Assembly (NCBI GenBank): GCA_039621445.1
Contig: CP154954.1
Coordinates: 25,680,954 to 25,744,953, forward strand
Origin: Euglena gracilis
Lineage: Eukaryota > Euglenida > Euglenophyceae > Euglenales
Direction: 5' to 3'
DNA length: 64,000 nt
The first letter of the stretch is position 1; every line of letters begins with the position of its first letter. A program made the translations under genes and the position numbers. Below the pieces are notes generated by a model, which searched no databases, had not been told where the DNA came from, and worked only from the letters and a program-made list of their open reading frames with translations. Shown in pieces: positions 47,411-57,180 of the stretch.

Positions 47411-48059
47411 ATCAAAATGACAGACAGTTTCTTTAAACAGGTCCCAAATATGTTGGTGAGAATGTTGAAAAGCAAAAGGGCACATGCAATGCAAACCTGA
47501 TATAGGCCAGTTGATAGGCCTTTATAGGCAACCAAAATAGGTGTAGTCCGAGGGGATGGCAAAAGTTTGGCCCACAGCAGATGCGCATCCTCCGAGCCTG
47601 TAGCAATGCCGCAAGAGGGAATTTCATCAACCAAATGTCACCAAAAACGAAATTTCTGACAATTTTGGTAAAATTCATGTTGTAGGGAGTGTGCTGGGTA
47701 GTCTTGGGGCGTTGGGAATTCTTTGACCTGACAACCCCTCCCACAGCCGACCAAGCAAACCAGATCCTGCTGGCACGTGGGTTTTCACAAGTGGGTGGGG
47801 TCACCAGCCACCAAAAGTTCCTTCTGAAAATGCAACAACACAAAGTTGCACCTCCTCAATTGGCACTAAGGTTACTAGTTTGCCGGGGAAAAGGAGACAG
47901 GCACATGGGGACTTGTGGTTGGTTAATTGACAGAAAGAACAAGGACAGAGTGCCTTCAACCTAAGTGTTGGACGATGCTGTTGTGGGGCCCCACCTTCCC
48001 CGGTATAGTCCCTGGTCGTGACACAAAGCATCGACCTGTCAACAGCTCGCGATGCGACC

Positions 48060-48305
48060 AGGGGTTTTTTAAAGACCGGGGGAGGGGGGTACCACCCACC
48101 CACCCCTTGGGGGCCCCCCGAGGGGGGGGGGGTCCTGGGGACCCACTCACTTTTCCCCGCCAATGGCCAAAAAATCGCAAAAAAATGCCAAAAATAACAC
48201 ACACCTTTTTTCAAAAATTTTCGGCGCCGAAAAACATATCCCACTCCCCCCTGGGGGGACCCCCCCCCAGGGGAGGGGGGGGCTCGGCCGGACCCACCCA
48301 CCCCA
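48060..48305. repeat. C/G-run repeat ending GGCTCGGCCGGACCCA, copy 2
   Basis: TTTTTTAAAGACCGGGGGAG opens it, CCCACTCACTTTTCCCCG follows, then the self-complementary TTTTCGGCGCCGAAAA and the same closing CGGCCGGACCCACCCACCCC as at 27262-27475. Confidence 0.8.
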
Positions 48306-49189
48306 GGGCAGCACATCGTATGGTGGTGTTCACCGCCATCGGTTACAAAGCTTCCACCGGTGTGGCTGCTTCTGTGACAACAAGATTGAACCACAAAGAT
48401 GTGTAGCTGCACACTGTTTTCTAAACCACAACCCAAATAACACACAAACCACAAGCCTCCAAGTTTTTGTGAGTGTTTGTTGAAGTTTTCCAGAAACGTT
48501 GCCAACTGCCCAGAAACTGGCTTTGTGTTGCTGTCAAAAACTCACGTGTACGTGATAAAAAACGATGGCGACTCGACACCTCTATTTAAGAAGCTTTACC
48601 AGAGGTGGAGGGCTAACTCCACACCACGCCACACCATACCACACCTCCTCTCCAAATCATCCTCAGCAAGAAGGATGATAGGTGTACATGAGGCAACACA
48701 TTCCAAACTGTTCAGTGCCAGCTTCAAATTTACAAACAGGATGCGGCTGAGAACATATTGCACCATCGATCGGATGCAACCTGCAGCAAGGGAGTGACAA
48801 AAAAACGAAAGCAGAAACAACTTCAACGTTATGAATACATAACTTTCCGAAGATCTGACGAAAAAAAATGGGAAAGTTCTGACATGTGCTGATTATAATG
48901 ATTATAATTAGTGTATATGATTACCATCACCATGATTGGTGTGTGTGGCCTCTATAAATGTCCATAAACAGGTATAGGAAAAATTGGTTGACCTTGCAAT
49001 CTTGGAGCCAAGTTTTGGCAAAAAAAAACAAATTTTCAGGGGCCAAATTGTAGGGTACAGAGGGGGAGCAAACTCCCTAAGTTGGCAACGTCCCGAGGGA
49101 GTAGGTATACCACACATATGGTTAGCAAAATTTCCCCAGTCAGGGCGTTCAGCAGCACGGCACCACAGCCAAATGCGGTGCTGTGGGAG

Positions 49190-49330
49190 GGGTGACACCA
49201 GGCCAATCCACCCCATTTACGACCAACGCTGCAAATCTCTGCCCCCAGAAATCTCGAGGAACAGCAGCGAGAGTGCAGTGGAAGGCGCGGCATGTGCTCC
49301 GGAAGGCCAACAAGTCGGGCAGCGGGCAGC
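49190..49330 (-). CDS. possible F-box-like exon
   Basis: Minus-strand frame reads LPDLLAFRSTCRAFHCTLAA then VPRDFWGQRFAAL. The pattern DLLxxRxxCRxFxxxxxxxxxFW fits the second half of an F-box. A usable donor (CCTG before GTGTCA) follows. An adjacent minus frame at about 49162-49058 also looks F-box-like (EILLTICVVYLLPRDVANLG). I could not find a clean acceptor or neighbouring exons, so this may be a gene remnant. Low confidence. Confidence 0.3.
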
Positions 49331-49717
49331 GGCAAGCATCTCCCCACCTCACCCCCATCCACGTCTGGTTTCCCCCTCCCCACTCCCAGCGTGTGTGGTT
49401 GTGTGGCAGGTGACGGAAGCCTGTGAGGGTGTGGTGCACAACTAGCACTGGCGCACAGCATCAACCAGGGGCCCTGGAGGAAATGCCTGGCCAGAACCGC
49501 AACACATGTGCCAAAGCGTCGTGGCTCAGGGGCAAAGGACTGTGCGGGGCCCCTTCAAAATCATCTGCGCCCGCCTGCATGTGGGGGAGTACAAAGGACT
49601 TCAACGAAGTGAAAGGTTGCAAAAAAACCCACTTTTTCAATGCCGGGTGATATCCACTATTTGATTTGCTGGAAAATTTGAGGCTCGTTCAAATTGGGGG
49701 GAGGGGCATTATCAGAG

Positions 49718-49960
49718 GGAGGGTCGCTGAGCCCTGAACCCTCAAGAGAAAAAAGCAGATCATCACCACCAGAGATAACTGCAGATCATCACAACAACCC
49801 TGGCCCCCTTTCCGGATTTTTTTTTCAATCACAAACAACTGGATCTAAGCTTTCTGAAACCCTTCCATTTGATCACCACTCTCCACCAGGCCCAATTTAT
49901 CCAGCCAACAAGGGGTTCCAAAATGGGTAGGATTAGCCACCCCACTACCCACGACTACTG
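49718..49960. mobile_element. GCTGAGCTCTTA-family fragment (left part)
   Basis: GGGTCGCTGAGCCCTGAACC through CTCCACCAGGCCCAATTTAT and AAAATGGGTAGGATTAGCCA follows the same order as 43385-43650 and 62200-62400, but diverged and without a right end. Confidence 0.6.
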
Positions 49961-52110
49961 ACGGACGACCCTGCTACCCACGACTCTGCATCCTCCACAT
50001 GCTGGGTCGTCCGACCCACATCTTCATGGATGGCCCTTTCAGGTTGCTGCGGAAAAAAAGGAGGGTCCTCCAGACACACACCATGGGGATGACTTCCCAG
50101 AGTACCCCCTCTGGCTGAACATCAAAGGGCCCGTTCAGTGAGGGGCTTCATCTCAGCAGCTGGTGCGGATAAAAAAACCCAAATGAACCAAATGCAAATA
50201 CAAGCAAGATTGTAAACAAACGAGATTGACAGCCAGACTGACCCACCTGGGGTTCCCCACGTGGGGCTGAGCTTGGGATGGGGTCCCGTCCAAGGTCAAA
50301 ACTGGAAAAATGCCAATCATCAATTTTCGCAAAACAAAAATTTTAATGCGAAGGTTTGAGCTGAGGAGTGCATTCGATGTCCGATGTGGTCAGGTCTTTT
50401 TTGCTTTTCCCTTTTTGCAGCAAAGAAAGTCTGTTGTCATTTATACGACCTTTTGGGAAGCTGGACAGGAATGAGTTCAGTGGAAGGGGGGATCCAGGGG
50501 GTAACAGGGGTGGGGATAACGCAGGAGAATTTTTTCCAAATCATGCAAGATTATGCGGTAATTTATTATGCAGGACTATACTAGATTATGCGGAAAAAAT
50601 CGGAGTAAAAATGAAAAAATGGGTGTTATTTGCATTCATGCAAAGTCAAAGCCTGCAACTTTGGCCTGAAATGATGCCCAAATACGTCCGACGTTGGCCC
50701 AGAAGAGCCCAAAAACAGCCCGATTCATCCAACGCTCATCATCATTCGTTCAACAACATCCAACACTGAAATTAGCCCAAAATGACACAAAATGGCTCCA
50801 AAATGAACCAGATTAACAAAAATCTGGTTCATTTTTTAGGCTGCTTCTTAGGGTTCAGCAGCCTAACACGGTGCTGAACCCCCAAAGAGATGTGACCTGT
50901 GCCTTATTATCGGATCTGTTGATGGAAATCTCCAAGGGTTAGGGGCTTATTTGGGGGGGTCCTGTTTTGGGATTTTTCTTTGACCGACCTTCTTCAGGTT
51001 CCCAAATACATACAAATTTTTCCAGCACTTTGCGCCATGTGAAACTGCTCTCTTATTGAGACTTCAAATGATTTTTGAGTCTAAAAGTGCCAAAAGTTTC
51101 AGCGATCACATCATTTTTGCACCAAAAAAGGGGTTGTCAGAGATTTTCGCGGTTTCGGGTCGGGGGTGTCATTTTCGGATTTTTGGTTTGGTTGGCTCAG
51201 GGGGGTCATACTTTGGGGGTTTCATGTTTCATGGGGGAAGCATGTGCAAAAAAAACTAGAAAATAATATTGGACCATATGGCACTCTCCTGGGCTTCAGG
51301 ATCTCATGGTTTCCTCCCTTCCAGAATGACAAAGTGTTGTAGTAAACCTCCAAAAAAACAATAATAATAATAATAATAATAATATGATCATAAAGTAAAA
51401 CACCCACAGGGATATATGGAAGCTAGGGATTAAAAAAACTTCGGGGGGTAAACCTCCAACTCTAAACTGATGAGGGCTGAAAAAAAATTCAAAGGGTGAA
51501 AAATTGCAGACAATGACATTTGAACTGTGGAAAATGCAAAAATAATGAGCAAACCTGAAAAATTTGAGTGGAAAAACAACATCTCCAAGGCAAGTGCCAG
51601 CGTGATTTTTGGCTTTCTTGAAGGAGGGGTGGGTACATCAGACCCCCCCCCAAATCTGACATCTGGGAATGGTCTGCAGCAACCACATTGACCCTCTAGG
51701 AGGGGGGATTGAAACCCCTCCCCACAACCACCTTCCTCAAAGCAAGGGCTTTCCAAACATCCCTGCCCCCTGAGGACCAACTTTTGACTGCTCTAATAGT
51801 TCCTCCGCACCAAAGAAAACGAAAAAGAGTGTACAACAAATTGGAGAAAATAAAGAAAACGATGAAATAATAAAGAAAACAAAAGGAGCATTCATTGTGC
51901 AAGGGAGGGCCTTTTCTTTATTGAATTTTCCCAAAAAAAAAACAAATTATGCGGGATTATGCGGTCCCCTGCTTGCAAGAAAGGTTGCCAGCTGGAAAAA
52001 CGTTGCAAGCTGGCTGTACCCCATCCACCCCCCCCCCTTCCGGTGGTGGTTCCCTTTGGTTTCAGTGGCCCTGGTGGGAACGAAAGGGAACGGAAAAAAA
52101 AACCGGAACC
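49961..52110. other. unrecognised DNA with GATTATGCGG words
   Basis: CAAGATTATGCGG words cluster at 50540-50590 and again at 51945-51965, which may mark two ends of one 1.4-kb element. An AAT microsatellite is at 51359-51382. No gene seen. Confidence 0.45.
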
Positions 52111-52111
52111 C

Positions 52112-52316
52112 AAAGCACTCGAAGCTCATCACTGCCATGCACTGTGCTCTCAGCGAAGACCTCCACCCCTTTGCCCTCGCACAGAACGAGGCCAGGCAGT
52201 TGGGCGTGCACTTCTACCACGTCGCGGCCGGTGAACAGAAAGCAACTCTCATCCTGCACACTGAGCCAGCCAACTGGGGAGGTGAGGTACTCCAGGTTGG
52301 CGCAGCACTCCTGCAA
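52112..52316 (-). CDS. possible coding exon of unknown function
   Basis: After a good acceptor (CCTTTGCAG) the minus strand reads ECCANLEYLTSPVGWLSVQD, then ESCFLFTGRDVVEVHAQLPG and LVLCEGKGVEVFAES, ending near a GTTCCG donor. Third positions are GC-rich like the TOP3B exons, against AT-rich surroundings. The plus strand is also open here (LGVHFYHVAAGEQKATLILH, followed by GTGAGG), so the strand is not certain. No family recognised. Confidence 0.3.
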
Positions 52317-52736
52317 AGGCAATGAGGCTGTTGTTTCAATATTTTGGTGCTAACTGCCCCCAGCATAAATTTTGTTCATATCCTTCTTTATGAGGATTTC
52401 TCCTTTGATTGGATCTTTTCTTGATCGACCCAAAATGTTAGACCGATGGTTTATGAGATACGGGGAAGGGGGATTGGTTAATGCGAACTCAATGCCATCA
52501 GGAAATAATTTGGCAAATAGACAAATTCTGCATTTAAAAATGGAACATAAAGACGATTGCTGTGGGAGTGTAAAATCAATGAACGATGGCAGGAAGGTGA
52601 TACGTTGCGTGAGAAGGGGAGCTAAACCATGCAAACCCTTTTAGACCCTTTTAAACCCTTCTATTTAGAACCCTTTCAAAATAGGGTAAGGGATTGAGTT
52701 GGGGGTTTGGGTTAGAGTCAGGGGGTTAGGGGGTTA

Positions 52737-53133
52737 CTGTCCCCGGAAAAAATAACAACCGGAAAAAATAACAACCGGAAAAAATAACAACCGGAAAAAT
52801 AACAACCCGGAAGGCTTCAGAGCAACAAGGATGTCAATATGGAATTCACGAAAAACTGGGTCCAGGTCATCAAATCAGGTCAGCGTCGACGTCTAGTTTC
52901 TTGTTCACGGAAGGCTTTGCTGCAAGGACATGCTTTTCCATGACGATTCTGAAAGGAACAAAGGGGTTTGCTCATCCATACTGGCCCCGCCACCCTCTCA
53001 GCCAGGCCAAGTGAGAAAGTATCCAAAGAGCCATGGCGAAGGCGGGGCCTTTACACAGGAAAAAATTTGGAAAAATAACAACCGAAAAAATAACAACCTG
53101 AAAGGCTTAGGTTGTTATTTTTTCCGGGGACAG
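52737..53133. mobile_element. 397-bp TA-flanked MITE with AAAAAATAACAACCGG iterations
   Basis: Perfect 24-bp inverted ends beginning CTGTCCCCGGAAAAAATAAC, each flanked by TA (52735-52736, 53134-53135). Four GGAAAAAATAACAACC units follow the left end directly; the right side has two more in the same direction, then an 11-base loop and the terminal inverted unit, forming a hairpin. It sits inside a degenerate TTAGGG block. The TA duplication and small size fit a Tc1/mariner-type MITE. Confidence 0.85.
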
Positions 53134-53136
53134 TAA

Positions 53137-53700
53137 GTTTAAGTGGTTAAGGTTGGGGGGGGGGGTTGTAGGGTTAGAGTTGGGTAGTCCAGTTTGTCTC
53201 AGAAAGACCCCAGCGACCCTCCAGTGTGCAGATGATCCAATTAACTGAGGGGGTGGGAACAGGAATCCCCTTCCAAAAAAAATCGAGACAGTTCTTGACC
53301 CAAAAATGACCCCACCATTAAAACCAAAACTTCCAAATACAAAAAGCATCAACTAATTTGATGTTTTAGAATCCAACTGTCCAAAAAAAAAAGCAAAAGA
53401 CCCACACAATCCACACTTCTGCATTTCAAAAAACGTTCAATTAAAAGTGCATTTAAAAAAAAATCGAAAAAAATTTGCCTAGGTCAGGCAATCCAGTTCG
53501 GCCACCGAAACACCCTCAGAAGTGGTCGATCCGGGTCAAAACAATTGGATGATTTAATTATCCAGGGGGCCTGAACCCCCCCATTGCCTATCTCCTGGGG
53601 TCAGAGTAAAGGGGTGAGGGTTATGGTTAGGGTTAGGGTTAGGGGATGGGGCAGGGTTAGGGTTAGGATTAGGATTGGGGTCGCTGAGCTTTTATCTCTC
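53137..53700. repeat. degenerate telomere-like TTAGGG block
   Basis: 53620-53680 has five or so TTAGGG units (GGTTAGGGTTAGGGTTAGGG) with variants, and looser GGTTAGAGTTGGG words lie at 52683-52735 and 53137-53180. CCCTAACCC words also occur at 46190 and 46485. These are interstitial, not a chromosome end. Confidence 0.7.
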
Positions 53701-53707
53701 TGGAGTA

Positions 53708-54232
53708 AACCCCCCCCCAAATATAAGAAACCCCTCGCTATAAGAAACCCCCAAATATAAGAAACCCTTTGCCTGATTTTCAGCCGACACCCAAATATAA
53801 GAAACCCCCAAATATAAGAAACCCCTGGGCTGTTGGACGCCAATCCAAATATAAGAAACCCCTCATTTTCACCATGGGCCACAGCAAATCTCAAGGCGCG
53901 GTCAACACAAAGATGAAGTCAGTCCAGTCTATTGCTTCTTTGCAAAGCAAGAGTTCAGCAGCAACTGCTTTTTGGAGACACCTGTCCGTGCCACGACCCT
54001 CTTCCCCACTGCTCCAATGGCAGTCAGACATTAAGAATCCTATGCACGGCTGTCACATGTAATTAATTATATGAATGATCCGAAGGAAGAAAAAGTTCCA
54101 TTTATAAGAAACCCTTGGGGCCGGCCTTCGACACCCAAATATAAGAAACCCCCAAATATAAGAAACCCTTTGGGCCGATCGGCCGACACCCAAATATAAG
54201 AAACGGGTTTCTTATATTTGGGGGGGGGGGTT
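53708..54232. mobile_element. 525-bp TA-flanked element with AAATATAAGAAACCCC iterations
   Basis: It starts AACCCCCCCCCAAATATAAG and ends in the inverse, with TA duplicated at 53706-53707 and 54233-54234. About ten AAATATAAGAAACCCC units lie in one direction near both ends, spaced by GCCGACACC linkers; the last unit is inverted and abuts the previous one, a perfect AAATATAAGAAAC/GTTTCTTATATTT-type hairpin (54191-54220). The centre (53860-54100) is unrelated DNA. Removing the element restores the same sequence as at 43410-43430. Confidence 0.9.
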
Positions 54233-54544
54233 TAAGAGCGAAGCTCACCAGTTTGGACCTCTTGTCAGTTGAGTAACTTGGGCCTGGCAGGGAGTGGGGG
54301 AGGGGGGGTCAAACGGAGGTGATTCAAAAAGCCGGGATGCAGTCACTTGCAATTGAAGAAAATTCTTTGAACAGGGCCGGGGTCGTGGTGATAATCTGCA
54401 GTTCCCATTACTGGGGGGGAGGAGGGTTCAACCCTTCCCTTTTTCCCCGGTGGGATTAGCCACCCCCCCCCCCAGATTTGACTCTGCCATTCCACTGGGG
54501 TGAGATTTTGGTTCAAACAGATTTTTCAAAAATATCGCAAAAGA

Positions 54545-54660
54545 ATAAACTCCTCAAATATAAAACCTGGGGGTTTCATAATTGGGGGGGTTATTCTTTC
54601 TCGAGATATCTCAAGAGATTCAAAAAATATATAACCCCCAGGCTTTATATTTGAGCAGAA
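54545..54660. mobile_element. very short inverted element with AAATATAAAACC ends
   Basis: CTCAAATATAAAACCTGGGG then GTT (54556-54578) faces AACCCCCAGGCTTTATATTT then GAG (54634-54656), one mismatch in 23 bp, with about 55 bp between. It resembles a stripped-down relative of the neighbouring TA-flanked elements. Confidence 0.6.
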
Positions 54661-55494
54661 ATTTCAGGACCCTCAAGGGGGTTTGGGGGGGTTTGGGGGG
54701 GGGGGTTGTATTTGGGTGGGGAAATCAAATTTCCAAAGCGCATATACAATTTTGCCCAAAGTTCACCATTTTTGGGCAAATTTCCAGTTGATGACCATTT
54801 TTTGGAGAGAAAAAAATGTCAAAATCATCCCCTGAAAGTGTAACGAAATGCTGGAATTGTCGGGATTTTTCCCTTCTGCTGTTTCCCAGAGGGGGTGGTT
54901 ATATTTGGCGAAATTTCAAGACCCAAAGGGGGGTTTATATCAGGGGGTTACATTACTTCCGAAAGCATCTGCCAGACCAAATGTACCCTGGAGACCCTCT
55001 ATCACCCCCAACACACCATTTTGGCTGCCACCTGGCTGTGTTCTGGCTCGTTTTTGTGGCCCCCAAAACGGCCATTTTGGGGTGTTTTAGGCCGTTTTTC
55101 GGGTCAACAATCGATTTTTTCAAAATATGTTGGAAGTAAAATAAAAACAGAAGGAATGTCCAGCGACCAAAAAATGAAGCCCTTGGAATGCCCTATCAAA
55201 CCATATTTTAACTTTTTTGCCGATTCTTTTGTTTAGCTCAAATTATGGCCATTTTTCAGTCATTTCTGTATTTCTGGGGCCATCTTTGGGTTGTATTGGG
55301 GTCAAAAAAATCAGTCTTTCTGAAATACCTCAGAAAGCAAAATCAAAGAAAATGTTCGGCAACCTAAAAGAAAGCCCTTTGAAATCTAATGGTAATATCA
55401 TCTAATGGTAATTTGATTCCCCATATTTTCACGGACAGCTCAAATTTTGCCACTAATGGTCATTTCGCTCCAAATTCTGTACATTTGGCCCAGG

Positions 55495-55770
55495 CTTCTT
55501 TTTAAGACCCCCAAAAAAAGTGGGGGAGGGGGGGTCCCCCCCACCCATCCAGGGTGGCGCGGGATCCCCCGGGGGGGGGGGGGGGGGGGCAGGGACCCCC
55601 AAAATCGGGCCCATTAAAGACAATTTTCAAAAATTTTAGGCGCTTCGCGCCGAAAAGGTATACCCAGCGCCTCCGGCGCGGGACCCCCCCCCTGGGGGGG
55701 GGGGGGGGGTCCGGCCCGGACCCACCCACCCACCTCCCCTCCCCCCCAGGGGGGGGGGTCTTCTGACTTA
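55495..55770. repeat. C/G-run repeat with GGCGCTTCGCGCC hairpin
   Basis: CTTTTTAAGACCCCC opens it, then C/G runs, the hairpin AGGCGCTTCGCGCCG, a second GCGCCTCCGGCGC, and GTCCGGCCCGGACCCACCCA closing. It has the same plan as 48060-48305 and 30812-30965. Confidence 0.65.
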
Positions 55771-55908
55771 AAAAGAAGCCTGATTTGGCCTGTTTTGAAT
55801 TGGCCAACTTGGGCCATTTTGGTGTCAAAAAATCAACATTTTCAAATATCTCCAAATGTGGCCAATGTGTCGAAGCAAATGACCCTCAGGACCTTGCATC
55901 AACCAGTA

Positions 55909-56341
55909 AACCCCCCTGAATAGAAGCCCCCCCCCCCGAATAATGCCCCCCCCCCCGAATAGAAGCCCCCCTCCCTCGGTTTTCAACCAAAATTCCGAAT
56001 AGTCCCCCCCCCGAATGGTAGGCCCCTGCCCGTGGATCTGTCAATTGGGACGGATGGCAATTTGGTTTCTTCAGGCATTGGTTAAATGAGGGTTGGGTAA
56101 TTTTATGTTTCATGATCCAATTCTCCACAAGAGTAACATTTGCAGCAAATTTGACATGGTTTGGAAAGGTAGGACATGTGGACCACACAAATAACTTTCT
56201 TCGATAATTCTCGGACCCCCTGGTTTTCGACCACTTTTCCGAATAGTGCCCCCCCCCCCCGAATTGAAGCCCCCCCCTCAGTTTTCGACCAACGTTCCGA
56301 ATAGAAGCCCCCGGGGGCTTCTATTCAGGGGGGGGGGGGGT
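55909..56341. mobile_element. 433-bp TA-flanked element with GAATAGAAGCCCCC iterations
   Basis: TA precedes AACCCCCCTGAATAGAAGC and follows the right end GGGGGGT. GAATAGAAGCCCCCC units (some GAATAGTCCCCC) lie in one direction at both sides with GGTTTTCGACCA linkers, and the last unit is inverted, giving the 28-bp palindrome GAATAGAAGCCCCC/GGGGGCTTCTATTC at 56300-56327. The centre (56030-56215) is unique. Confidence 0.8.
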
Positions 56342-57180
56342 TATAGCCTCCTGGACCAGCTGCACGGCTGGCCCCAATACAATACAGCCCATTTCAGTCT
56401 TTTTTGGGCCCAAAAAAAATCAAAAGCATCAAAAGATCTTCAAAATGATAGCCAATCTCTTAAAAGCCCTAGCTAATGTTATTTTGATTCCCCGCAACTG
56501 AATGCCAGGCCGATAGGTGCCCCACCCGGCCGGCCAGCCAGGCCGCGCCAGGCTGGCCTGACCCGCCAGGCCGGGCCGGGCCGGGCCGAAAGCCGCCGGC
56601 AACCATACATCTGCTCAAACATCAAAATTTTACTGCCCAGGGCTGCCGAGTCATCAAAAGCGCACAATAAGAAATTACAAGCCTGTGCAATTGTGCAATG
56701 CCCTATCTGATGGTACCTGGTTTTCACACAGCCAGCTAGAGTTATAGCCCGTGTTCCACAGAAATTTTTTGACCAGGCTTTTGGCCTTTTTTGGTCCGTT
56801 TTGGGCCAAAACTTGACAAAAAACCCAATTCTCAAAATATCTCAAAAATGAAGCAAAACCAAACAAAACGTCCGGAGACCTGCTAAATTGAAACCCTTAA
56901 AACACCCTATCTAATGGTATTTTGATTTTCTTGCAACTCCCCACCTAGCCCGAGACATGGCCAATTTTCGCCTAAACAGGCTTCTTTTTACCAACCCTGA
57001 TGGAGGGGTGCCTTGTGCTGTGGGGTGCCTGTCCACAGCAGGAACCCCCCAGGGAGTCAGTTTTGGACCCTGGTGCCTGCTGACCAAGCCAAATTTCCCT
57101 TGAAAACAGCCATTTTGGGGCGCCGGAGCATTTGGAGCCGGGGGGTGTGCTATAGCACTACCCACCCCAAAACCCAACCA

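Larger units (their letters stand above)
47411..49717. other. mostly unrecognised DNA with one C/G-run repeat
   Basis: 48060-48305 is a copy of the C/G-run repeat seen at 27262-27475. Minus-strand frame 47636-47505 (GIATGSEDAHLLWAKLLPSP) looks slightly coding but has no family. The F-box-like candidate is at 49190-49330. Nothing else supported. Confidence 0.5.
53681..57180. mobile_element. GCTGAGCTYTTA-family element, decayed, broken by insertions
   Basis: The left end GTCGCTGAGCTTTTATCTC at 53680 continues after a 525-bp insertion as AAGAGCGAAGCTCACCAG. Downstream, 54470-55470 (CCAAATGTACCCTGGAGACC, GGCTGCCACCTGGC, AATGAAGCCCTTGGAATGCC) follows the order of the 43.4-45.2 kb copy. 56390-56600 (AATGCCAGGCCGATAGG, GCCGGGCCGGGCC) and 56830-56960 continue it. 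Right end not identified. Confidence 0.6.

Noticed and set aside
47505-47636. Minus frame GIATGSEDAHLLWAKLLPSP
   Set aside because: Looks slightly coding but AT-rich third positions, no clear splice sites and no family.
49500-49570. GTGGCTCAGGGGCAAAGG as a tRNA 5' arm
   Set aside because: No matching acceptor stem or T-loop (GGTTCGA) at the right distance. No tRNA or rRNA was recognised anywhere in the window.
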